The notes under the pieces: model-generated
The model's database searches: none
The model's input: the letters and a program-made list of their open reading frames with translations, nothing else
What the model was told of the DNA's origin: nothing
In this document: positions 1 to 6,545 of the stretch, one piece after another
Layout: each line of letters starts with the position of its first letter
Position numbering within the stretch: position 1 is the first letter of the stretch
Made by a program: the position numbers and the translations under genes
Source of the DNA: Anaerolineae bacterium
Lineage (GTDB): Bacteria > Chloroflexota > Anaerolineae > Promineifilales > Promineifilaceae
Assembly: GCA_028284105.1 (NCBI GenBank)
Contig: JANQSK010001192.1
Location: 1-6,947, forward strand
Length of the DNA stretch: 6,947 nucleotides
Reading direction: 5' to 3'

Positions 1-93
1 CCTATCGATCTTCAAACTGGCGGGATTTTAACATGGTTGGAATCGGCATTCAAAAAGTGGTTGGATCAACGGAAACTCTTCTTGGTTTTTTAA
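1..93 (+). CDS. possible 3' end of an upstream gene (weak)
   Basis: A frame open from the window edge runs 30 codons to TAA at 91-93. Its product ends in an amphipathic, charged stretch (LESAFKKWLDQRKLFLVF) that could be a real protein C-terminus. A second + frame is also open from base 3 to TGA at 141-143 (ending YGRCTFTL), so openness alone does not decide. That second frame would read through the palindrome at 112-119 as Tyr-Gly-Arg, the same phase as the Asn-Gly-Arg copies inside genes. I recognise neither product. The region could equally be non-coding. Confidence 0.2.
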   Translation, partial: PIDLQTGGILTWLESAFKKWLDQRKLFLVF

Positions 94-152
94 AATCGTC
101 TTTGCTTTTATACGGCCGTTGCACGTTTACACTTTGATTCGTTGATTTTTGA

Positions 153-180
153 TTGATCTTGGTTCCCCTTCTTTTAAAAT
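153..180 (+). promoter_or_regulatory. candidate sigma70-type promoter of the gene 1 lipoprotein
   Basis: TTGATC (153-158, 4/6 match to TTGACA) is followed after 16 nt by TAAAAT (175-180, 5/6 match to TATAAT). Transcription would begin near 187 and leave a 5' leader of about 57 nt before the TTG start at 244. The hexamer TTGATT also occurs at 134, 142 and 149 just upstream, and an 8-bp inverted repeat (149-156 with 211-218) brackets the -10 element. The assignment rests on sequence match only. Confidence 0.4.
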
Positions 181-232
181 CTGATCATATCACAGCGACT
201 TCCACACGATTCAATCAATTTCGATCACTCTA

Positions 233-238
233 AAGGAG
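233..238 (+). promoter_or_regulatory. ribosome binding site that fixes the TTG start of gene 1
   Basis: AAGGAG lies 5 nt upstream of the TTG at 244-246. No ATG, GTG or TTG occurs in frame between the in-frame stop at 175-177 and this TTG. Later in-frame ATG codons would remove the lipoprotein signal peptide. Together these make the TTG start well supported. Confidence 0.8.
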
Positions 239-243
239 AACCT

Positions 244-3200
244 TTGCGAAAAGTAAGATTACTTCATTTATTCATCTTTTTTTTGTTGGGGGCATGTGTT
301 GTTCAAAATGAACCTGAACAGATATTTATCCCTGTTGAGCCAGAAAATAACCAATTTTATGATGGATGGGAGCTCGGAATTGGTTTCATGATTCCTGATG
401 GATGGCAAGGGTATGGGGTCTTGATTGATCACGATGGCGGGGACGGTGCTTATTTTGAAATGGGCAATTCACAGACGAATCTACTCACGTTTGATGAAAC
501 CTTTGACCCCAATCAATTACCAGAATCGTTTCAACATATTGTGGTTGGGACAGACAGACTGGTCAACAGTAGTCGCGTTCCAACCGTTATGGAAGCACAT
601 GTCCTCGAAGTATCAGGACCAGATGAATCATTTGCATTTATTGAGATCAACGGCCGTAACGTGGCTCATACGCAACGATCCTTTAATTCAGCCCCATCTT
701 TAACAGAGCTCGTCATGACCACTGTGGTAGACGGCCGTATTGTGCGATTTTATGGGCTAGCCTTTGACTCACAAATTGAATCTGTTCGGGAGCATCTTTA
801 TTCAATCATTGCTTCCCTTCAACCGATTGATTACAGCGATTGGGCACAGGAAGTGATTCCTGATTATTGGGGAAGTATTGGACATCCACTCGACTGGCAA
901 ATGCGGGTCAACTCAAAATCACTGCTCATTGGGGATGCCACCATTCATCAAATTCAAGATTTAACAGACATCACGAATGACACCACAAACCCCATCGTGC
1001 AATTCCCCTATAACCTAAATCGAGAAATAACGGAAGGTCTGAGCGAGGCGATATTAACGGCCGTTTCTAATCACCCCTCCCCATTAACACCAAGAGAACG
1101 CACACCCACGGGAACCTTGCTTCATCGACCCGATATTATGATTCACCAATATATGGATAACAATAGTGAGCTTGTTTACTTCTTTGGGGCTTTGGAAAAT
1201 TATCATAACCCAACGCATCAAAGAACGATGCTCATAACGGCCGTTGCCCCCATCAACCAAGCAGATGCGTTCGCTATTACGTTCGAGCAAATTATTCGCA
1301 GTGTTGGCGGCCCATTGATGGAATGGATATTGGTTAATCCAAGTGACTTGCCTAAACAAGCAAGCGATCTATCACTCACAATCGATGAATCAGAAACATC
1401 AACGGTTGAAGAGCCTACATCGATTTTAGAGCCTACACTTGTGCCCACCTTACCCCCTGCTACTGAATCGCTTACCCCTATCGAGCAACAAGTCCAAACA
1501 GTCATCACCTTATTAAATGGGAATGCTTTTGAAGGGTATCCTATTGCTGATTCCTTTTTTAGCGGTGTTTATGGCATAAGAACATGGCGAACAGATGATT
1601 ACACGGAGCATTTTCCAAGACAGTTAGCCACGCGTTATGCGGGGGATACGTATGGCATACGGCCGTTAACAATCGCTGCCGATGTTGATGCCAATTTACC
1701 AATGCCTTGGGAAACGGCCGTTTCGCTCAACAGCACTGATTATGAGGTCTCACATATTATTCATAGCACCGGCTGGGGGGTTGATCAACCGGCAGAAGCA
1801 CTCCTCTATTTCACAAAAGACCAAGGGGCTATTCAATGGATTGGCGCTATTTTTTCTTTTGACCAATTTGCACCCTCGCCAACCTATGACATTTCTCCGT
1901 TAACTGAAACGATACAAACTTTTTTGATTGATTCTCAACGACAAACGGCCGTATTAGAAGAACTCATTAATCCAGATACGGCTTCCTATTCTAGCTATTC
2001 TGTAAACCCAAACGGGACAGTTGCCCTTTACACAACAGGTGAACACGAATTAGCTATTCCAACCTATGATTTGATTAACCTTGTTACGGGTCAAAGAACC
2101 ACTTTTGAAAATCAAGAAAACTTCAACATGAGCGCATCACGTGCGGTTTGGCTTGATGATCGTTTTGTTCTTGTCAGTTTTCGTGATGATCCAATGGATG
2201 AAGGTCCGGTTTGGGGACATCTTGCTCGTCTAGACACGCTAACAAATGAATTGCTGATTATCGAAGCATCTATTCTTTTAGGACAACCGCCTGTTGTCAC
2301 GCCAAGTGGAGCAATCATTTATAACAGTGACCAAGGGAATGCAGTTATATGGGATGAGGGCACAAAACGTGAAGTTTCGATGCAGACGGCGATTGCGTTA
2401 GGCCAATCCCAATGGCGATACTTTTCGTCACTATCTATGTCTAATGACCAAAGATATTTTATTGGCATCACCTCCATCGATGATAATGCGTTGAGTCGCA
2501 CAAAAGGAATCTATGTATTGCTTGATAGCCAAACAAATGAGGCTCAAATTGTGGCTTCATTTGATGCGCCACCCATGGGCGGGTATTCAGCGCCAGCGGA
2601 ATGGAACAGTGCGGGAACTCATGCTGTGATTTCACCGTGGGCTAATTTTGCTGAACAAGATGGATTAACTGTTGTTGAAGCCAGCAGTGGCGAAACCTAT
2701 TTCATGGGGCTTCAATCAGGAAACGGCCGTTGGTTTTCAGACGAGGTGCTTATTTTCGACACGTACTTGAACAATGAAAAACAAACGCATATTTTCAATT
2801 TAGTGACAAAAGAGCGAAGACAGCTTGATTATGATCCAAACGCCCTCTTTTTTCCAGATGGTACCAAACAGCCCCAAAATTGGACCATTGCACATGCTAA
2901 AAATCTCGGGTTTTCGATTGAAGCACCACGTCATTGGCAAGTTGAAGAAAGAGGAAATGATTTTTATTTAGGGTCCACCGAGATTTTTGGGGATGGCCCT
3001 CATCCCATTAAATATGTCGTTTATGCTTCAGAGCTACAAAACCAAGGCAATTTACCACTCGCAACGCTTTATGCCAGTCAATATGATGCTACCCGAGAAG
3101 AAGATATTGCAGCAACTCATGTTGAAACCACCATCAATGGATATCCTGCCATTCGCAGCGACTTTATTTTTTCTGCTGACGGTGGATTAGGGTACTTTGT

Positions 3201-3330
3201 TGAAGACAACGGCCGTTATCTTCAAATGAGCCTGTTCCCTTATAACGGCAACGAACCGTATTCAGGTCAGGAACAATATTTACACATATTTGAGACGATG
3301 TTAGCAACATTTGAACTACAACAAAAGTGA
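244..3330 (+). CDS. large multi-module lipoprotein with PsbP-like modules and a central propeller-like region
   Basis: This 1028-residue protein is predicted to be exported and anchored by lipid to the outer face of the cytoplasmic membrane. The signal peptide (MRKVRLL, then a hydrophobic stretch) ends in the lipobox L15-G16-A17-C18. C18 is the only cysteine in the whole protein. Two N-terminal modules (about 40-195 and 205-360) start with patterns like GFMIPDGW and GHPLDWQMRV, resembling the opening of PsbP-like folds. A Pro/Thr/Glu-rich linker follows (about 377-413), then an unrecognised module (about 415-565). Residues about 577-870 hold six segments of beta-propeller character, each ending like DLVTGxR or DSQTNEA, as in TolB/WD40-like blades. 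A third PsbP-like module (GFSIEAPRHWQV at 889-900) closes the protein. I see no catalytic motif. The TTG start follows AAGGAG. The gene carries nine copies of ACGGCCGT and converges with the next gene 8 bp downstream. The ORF and lipobox are certain or nearly so; the fold calls are inference. Confidence 0.85.
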   Translation: MRKVRLLHLFIFFLLGACVVQNEPEQIFIPVEPENNQFYDGWELGIGFMIPDGWQGYGVLIDHDGGDGAYFEMGNSQTNLLTFDETFDPNQLPESFQHIVVGTDRLVNSSRVPTVMEAHVLEVSGPDESFAFIEINGRNVAHTQRSFNSAPSLTELVMTTVVDGRIVRFYGLAFDSQIESVREHLYSIIASLQPIDYSDWAQEVIPDYWGSIGHPLDWQMRVNSKSLLIGDATIHQIQDLTDITNDTTNPIVQFPYNLNREITEGLSEAILTAVSNHPSPLTPRERTPTGTLLHRPDIMIHQYMDNNSELVYFFGALENYHNPTHQRTMLITAVAPINQADAFAITFEQIIRSVGGPLMEWILVNPSDLPKQASDLSLTIDESETSTVEEPTSILEPTLVPTLPPATESLTPIEQQVQTVITLLNGNAFEGYPIADSFFSGVYGIRTWRTDDYTEHFPRQLATRYAGDTYGIRPLTIAADVDANLPMPWETAVSLNSTDYEVSHIIHSTGWGVDQPAEALLYFTKDQGAIQWIGAIFSFDQFAPSPTYDISPLTETIQTFLIDSQRQTAVLEELINPDTASYSSYSVNPNGTVALYTTGEHELAIPTYDLINLVTGQRTTFENQENFNMSASRAVWLDDRFVLVSFRDDPMDEGPVWGHLARLDTLTNELLIIEASILLGQPPVVTPSGAIIYNSDQGNAVIWDEGTKREVSMQTAIALGQSQWRYFSSLSMSNDQRYFIGITSIDDNALSRTKGIYVLLDSQTNEAQIVASFDAPPMGGYSAPAEWNSAGTHAVISPWANFAEQDGLTVVEASSGETYFMGLQSGNGRWFSDEVLIFDTYLNNEKQTHIFNLVTKERRQLDYDPNALFFPDGTKQPQNWTIAHAKNLGFSIEAPRHWQVEERGNDFYLGSTEIFGDGPHPIKYVVYASELQNQGNLPLATLYASQYDATREEDIAATHVETTINGYPAIRSDFIFSADGGLGYFVEDNGRYLQMSLFPYNGNEPYSGQEQYLHIFETMLATFELQQK
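1711..1724. repeat. longest palindrome copy, GAAACGGCCGTTTC
   Basis: This copy of the iterated palindrome is perfectly symmetrical over 14 bp. Many other copies match one half of it: TTTC follows the octamer at 1057, 3546, 4939, 5320 and 6586, and GAAA precedes it at 2723 and 5014. It is probably close to the full consensus of the element. Confidence 0.8.
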
Positions 3331-3332
3331 AC

Positions 3333-3360
3333 AGCTACCTATTCATTTAATAAGGTAGCT
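3333..3360. terminator. hairpin between convergent genes, possible bidirectional terminator
   Basis: AGCTACCT (3333-3340) and AGGTAGCT (3353-3360) form a perfect 8-bp stem with a 12-nt AT-rich loop. It starts 3 bp after the gene 1 stop and overlaps the stop codon and last codons of gene 2. Neither side has a strong U-tract (AAATCATAAA on +, TGTTCACTTTTG on -), so intrinsic termination may be weak or need help. Its position between two convergent stop codons is the main support. Confidence 0.45.
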
Positions 3361-5189
3361 AAATCATAAATCTCTAATCGACCTAAATTTTCAGCAAACA
3401 GCAGCCCATCAGCAATTAAAAAACGGGCTGATATGGGTAATTCATTGAGTAGCGCTGGCGCGTCTGAATTTGCAACATCAATCTGCTGAATGGGACATTG
3501 TGGGAAATGTAGATACATCAATGAATCAACTTGCTGAAGCGTAAAACGGCCGTTTCTATCACATGTTTTAGGAATGTTGTAATGACCTCTCTCAACAATA
3601 CCGCCAGGAATTGTTATGTCAAGCAAAAGTGTTTGAGCATTCGTGAGTATGGGAAGGATGAAACGTCCGTTTTCATCCACATAGGGGTTGGTCATAGAAA
3701 GCACTTTGACAGGAGGTTGCCCTTCTTCCCAGAAAAGATACCCCTCCATTTCTTTAGGTTCCGCTTGGTTTTGAATATCAAACAAGCGCAATCGATCAGC
3801 CTCTAAAACGTATAGTGTGTCTTCATAAGCTGAAATAGCAAAGATTTGCTCTGTTCCAATTTGGCTAACAAATTTGAGCTCCGGTTGAAGTTCAACAAGC
3901 TCAATATTTTTCTCTTCACCTATATAGGTTCCATTCACTAAAAAGGCAAGATCGCGACTAGGGTGAGCCAGAACAATGAGCTGATTGGCAATTTGTCTTT
4001 CAGCCCGAGGTGATTCAACAGTATCAACGATTAACGCATTGGGCAAGTTATCTACATCAAAAATAGAGATACCAGGATGGTCACCAACAATCAATTGACG
4101 GCCGTTTATATCATAAGGTCGTGTACCGCTAGGCATGAGACCCATCAGTTCAGGCATTTCGGGATTTTCAACATTAACCAAAAGCACCGCTGCTGGCCCA
4201 TCTGAATTCACATACCCCGTAACGAGTTGCCCCTCAAAATAATCGACCAGATTTGTATTAAACGGCTCATAAACATTGAGCACTTTGAGATTGTCTTGAT
4301 TTGAGGTGTCTGCAGCAACCAATACATTTGAGGTTAACGTTGGCATCCAAAAGTAAACTGTCTCACCTACCAAAACTGGGGGACCTTCTGCAACAAGCAC
4401 AAATAAACGGTTTTCAACATCACCAAGCTGACTTATAAATGCGGAGCTTGGGTAAGCTATATTAAACCACGGCTCATCAGCGACTGTTGATGCTGGCTGT
4501 AGGAATTCATGTGCTATCAAAAATCGAACTTCTTGAGCCTCGCCGGGATAAAATCGCCACCATTGATTCCCCTCATCCTTAATAAATAACTCACCCTCAT
4601 CAGTTTGCCGAATCGAAAAATCACCTAATCCAGAAATAATATATTCGCCTTTGGGTGCAGTTGGATCGGACACATTGATAACAAAAAGTTTATCCGATTG
4701 AGCAACTATAAATTCCTCAAAAATGTAGAGTCTTTTTGCATAAAATGGCAACACCATGCGACCTACTGTTTCTGAACCAGATTGGTCTAGCATATTCAAC
4801 CCAACAAGTTCACGTCCGATTTGAGCCCAGATGATGTCACCATTCCCTGCTAACGCAGAGATTGTTCCGCCACTGCGACTGAGCAAGCCCGGCAAATCTT
4901 CAAATGGTTCAAAATCACTGAATGTGGGATTGAAAAACACGGCCGTTTCTGTTGGCATAATGGTTGCCGTTGCAGTTGGACTTGCCGTGCTTGTAGGGGT
5001 TGATGAAGGAGAAACGGCCGTTGGCGTCTCAGATGGTTTTAGGGCAGGCAGAGTTGTTTCTGTAGCAGTCGGTACCGTAGGCGAAGGTTCAGCAGTGCTT
5101 GGTATGCTTACAATTGACTGTTCATCTCTACCACAACTTACGGTAAATAAGAGAGCAATAATGAGGGTAATGATCGACCGTTTAATCAT
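3339..5189 (-). CDS. lipoprotein with LVIVD-type beta-propeller repeats
   Basis: This 616-residue protein is probably tethered outside the cell. Residues 1-18 form a signal peptide (MIKRS plus a hydrophobic core), with C19 in the lipobox-like TVSC; threonine at -3 is less usual than leucine. Residues about 29-83 are an extended Pro/Thr/Ser spacer with many TP and SP steps. The rest is beta-rich, with recurring segments of the form hhhhDVxxPxxPxhhG: LFVINVSDPTAPKGEY (168-183), LLVNVENPEMPELMG (336-350), ISIFDVDNLPNALIVD (374-389), RLFDIQNQAEPKEMEG (468-483) and IQQIDVANSDAPALLNEL (567-584). These resemble the LVIVD repeat family (Pfam), which builds propellers of poorly known function. C543 and C565 are the only other cysteines and could form a disulfide. 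GGAG at 5199-5202 stands 9 nt before the ATG. Four ACGGCCGT copies fall in the gene, two of them in the linker. Substrate or partner is unknown. Confidence 0.85.
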   Translation of the reverse strand: MIKRSIITLIIALLFTVSCGRDEQSIVSIPSTAEPSPTVPTATETTLPALKPSETPTAVSPSSTPTSTASPTATATIMPTETAVFFNPTFSDFEPFEDLPGLLSRSGGTISALAGNGDIIWAQIGRELVGLNMLDQSGSETVGRMVLPFYAKRLYIFEEFIVAQSDKLFVINVSDPTAPKGEYIISGLGDFSIRQTDEGELFIKDEGNQWWRFYPGEAQEVRFLIAHEFLQPASTVADEPWFNIAYPSSAFISQLGDVENRLFVLVAEGPPVLVGETVYFWMPTLTSNVLVAADTSNQDNLKVLNVYEPFNTNLVDYFEGQLVTGYVNSDGPAAVLLVNVENPEMPELMGLMPSGTRPYDINGRQLIVGDHPGISIFDVDNLPNALIVDTVESPRAERQIANQLIVLAHPSRDLAFLVNGTYIGEEKNIELVELQPELKFVSQIGTEQIFAISAYEDTLYVLEADRLRLFDIQNQAEPKEMEGYLFWEEGQPPVKVLSMTNPYVDENGRFILPILTNAQTLLLDITIPGGIVERGHYNIPKTCDRNGRFTLQQVDSLMYLHFPQCPIQQIDVANSDAPALLNELPISARFLIADGLLFAENLGRLEIYDLATLLNE

Positions 5190-5190
5190 A

Positions 5191-5243
5191 CAGCGTTTCT
5201 CCAGAAGCTTGTCTCAAATGTGCATTCTACTGATTAAACGCTG
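5191..5243. repeat. 8-bp inverted repeat bracketing the gene 2 leader
   Basis: CAGCGTTT (5191-5198) and AAACGCTG (5236-5243) are exact inverted copies separated by 37 nt. In gene 2 mRNA the proximal arm would occupy the bases between the GGAG ribosome binding site and the ATG, with the site itself in the loop. Pairing could therefore affect initiation. The long loop and short arms mean it may also be chance. Confidence 0.3.
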
Positions 5244-5254
5244 AAATCGGTCAC
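5224..5254 (-). promoter_or_regulatory. weak candidate promoter of the LVIVD lipoprotein gene
   Basis: On the minus strand TAGAAT (5224-5229, 5/6 match to TATAAT) follows GTGACC (5249-5254, 4/6 match to TTGACA) by 19 nt, a longer spacer than ideal. It lies in the 81-bp gap between genes 3 and 2. Gene 2 could instead be read through from gene 3, since I see no convincing terminator after gene 3. Confidence 0.25.
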
Positions 5255-5270
5255 TTAGTTCATTTTAAGT

Positions 5271-6422
5271 TTAGGCCGATGATTTTCCAGCGACTTTATC
5301 ATAAACAAGCGCTGTCTGAACGGCCGTTTCTTGCCAGGTGAATTTTTCAGCCTGTTTGGTCGCTTTTTGACGTAAATCGGCCGCCAAATTCTCCTGCATG
5401 ATGGTGGCAATAATTGCCCCTGCCATGCCCCGTGCATCTTCAGGGTTCACCGTAAAACCAGCATCCCCTACCACTTCAGGAAGCGAACTGGCATCAGTTG
5501 TCACTACAGGGACACCACAGGACAAAGCCTCCAACACAGGAAGCCCGAATCCTTCATACTGGCTTGGAAAAACAAACGTCTCTGCATTGCGATACAAAAC
5601 GGGCTTGTCTTCTTCATCCACAAAGCCAATCCATTTAACATACTCATCAATACGCAGACGCTTGATATACCCTTGGTAATCGGGATAAATATCATTTTCT
5701 ATTTCAGGTTTTTTACCGGCCAGCACAAGCGGATAATCTTCACCTAGCGCCTGACCCACATATGACCAAGCCAGCAACAAGTTCATCACATTTTTATGGA
5801 GCTCATATCCACCCAAATAGAGAATATAAAAATCTGGCAAATCATATTTGCGCAGCACCGCCATATCGACCAAGGAGTTTTCCCCTTCAGTAAAGTCAGG
5901 GCCAGCGGCAAGATAAATCGGCGTCACTTTTTCTTCTGGGATATGCAAATGGGTTTGAATATCTTTTTGGCTTGCGATTGAATCAGTGATGATATGGTTT
6001 GCGCCTCGCGCACTTGCCGCAACCAATGAATTGTAAAGCCTGGCCTTCATACCTCGACGATACTCTGGCACAAGCATGGTAGTTAAATCATGAACCGTAA
6101 CTACCAATGGAATAGGTGATTGTAACGGACCACCCCAATAAGGAACATGAGCAACGTCTGCCCCCACTTTTTTACATTCCCGTGGGAAGATTTGCTGTTC
6201 AAACTGCACTTTTCCCAAATTGCCAGCCCGAATCGGCACTTTGACCACATTAACGCTAGGCGGTACCTTCTCTGGATCTTCGCCATCTGGTGTGACAGGA
6301 AAGATAAGGCTGACTTTCAAATCGGAAACATACCGATTGAGGTAATAAACAAGATAGCGGGTGTATTGACCGCTACCTGAATTGATCTTGTTCCAAAAAT
6401 ATCCGTTGAGTGCTACATGCAT
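5271..6422 (-). CDS. GT4-type (group 1) glycosyltransferase
   Basis: This 383-residue protein has the usual length and two-Rossmann-domain (GT-B) plan of family GT4 retaining glycosyltransferases, which move a sugar from a nucleotide-sugar to an acceptor at or near the inner membrane face. Visible motifs are the N-terminal glycine loop GSGQYTRYL (16-24), VTVHDL (108-113), the linker-side YLGGYELHKN (202-211) with the conserved Lys, the donor-binding motif E290-GFGLPVL-E298 (EX7E), SCGVPVV (301-307) and SSLPEVVGDAG (312-322). No signal peptide or membrane segment is evident. Donor and acceptor cannot be told from sequence; mannosyl or glucosyl transfer in polysaccharide or glycolipid synthesis is typical of the family. 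The ATG is the first start after an in-frame stop at 6474-6476, and no Shine-Dalgarno sequence precedes it. Neighbouring genes are not sugar-biosynthesis genes, so context does not help. One ACGGCCGT copy encodes Thr-Ala-Val near the C-terminus. Confidence 0.9.
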   Translation of the reverse strand: MHVALNGYFWNKINSGSGQYTRYLVYYLNRYVSDLKVSLIFPVTPDGEDPEKVPPSVNVVKVPIRAGNLGKVQFEQQIFPRECKKVGADVAHVPYWGGPLQSPIPLVVTVHDLTTMLVPEYRRGMKARLYNSLVAASARGANHIITDSIASQKDIQTHLHIPEEKVTPIYLAAGPDFTEGENSLVDMAVLRKYDLPDFYILYLGGYELHKNVMNLLLAWSYVGQALGEDYPLVLAGKKPEIENDIYPDYQGYIKRLRIDEYVKWIGFVDEEDKPVLYRNAETFVFPSQYEGFGLPVLEALSCGVPVVTTDASSLPEVVGDAGFTVNPEDARGMAGAIIATIMQENLAADLRQKATKQAEKFTWQETAVQTALVYDKVAGKSSA

Positions 6423-6429
6423 ATTTGGA

Positions 6430-6437
6430 AGATTATC
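6430..6437 (-). promoter_or_regulatory. candidate -10 element of a leaderless promoter for the glycosyltransferase
   Basis: On the minus strand the sequence before the ATG reads TGATAATCTTCCAAAT. GATAAT (6432-6437) matches TATAAT at 5/6, and the overlapping TAATCT (6430-6435) fits TANNNT and ends 7 nt before the ATG. A transcript from here would start at or within a few bases of the start codon, in keeping with the missing Shine-Dalgarno sequence. No clear -35 element is seen. Confidence 0.35.
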
Positions 6438-6494
6438 ACGAAGCGAGGTGAGAGAAAAGGAAAATGAGAGGAGTCAAACGATGAAATAAGGGAA

Positions 6495-6531
6495 GCTGTA
6501 AAAGAAGGTTGAAATCACCTCCTTTCACAGC
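6495..6531 (-). terminator. intrinsic terminator-like hairpin after the SBBP-repeat gene
   Basis: The arms 6495-6509 and 6517-6531 pair as 5 + 4 + 4 bp with two single mismatches and a short loop (GTTGAAATC region), giving 13 pairs. On the minus strand the hairpin begins 14 bp after the gene 4 stop and is followed by TTCCCTTATTTCAT, a moderately T-rich run. On the plus strand it is followed by GATTTGTTTTATTT, but no + gene is nearby to use it. The best reading is the terminator of gene 4, separating it from the glycosyltransferase. Confidence 0.6.
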
Positions 6532-6545
6532 CCGATTTGTTTTAT

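Noticed and set aside
1084..1508. Two overlapping open frames on the - strand inside gene 1
   Set aside because: They lie wholly within a well-supported long gene, show no recognisable domain, and one mirrors the Pro/Thr linker region.
4968..5100. Tandem repeat signal in the gene 2 linker (recurring GTTG/GTAG and GCAGT runs)
   Set aside because: The similarity follows from Thr-Pro, Ser-Pro and Thr-Ala codons in a disordered linker. I find no exact tandem unit.
4831..5244. A 137-codon open frame on the + strand, antisense to the start of gene 2
   Set aside because: Its valine/alanine/glycine-rich product is the reverse reading of the Pro/Thr/Ser linker of gene 2. Low-complexity codons keep the antisense frame open. 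The signal peptide, lipobox and repeats support the minus-strand gene.
6464..6484. A tiny + strand ORF (ATG AGA GGA GTC AAA CGA TGA) preceded by purines
   Set aside because: Six codons, no independent support, and it ends before a hairpin better explained as the terminator of the minus-strand gene.
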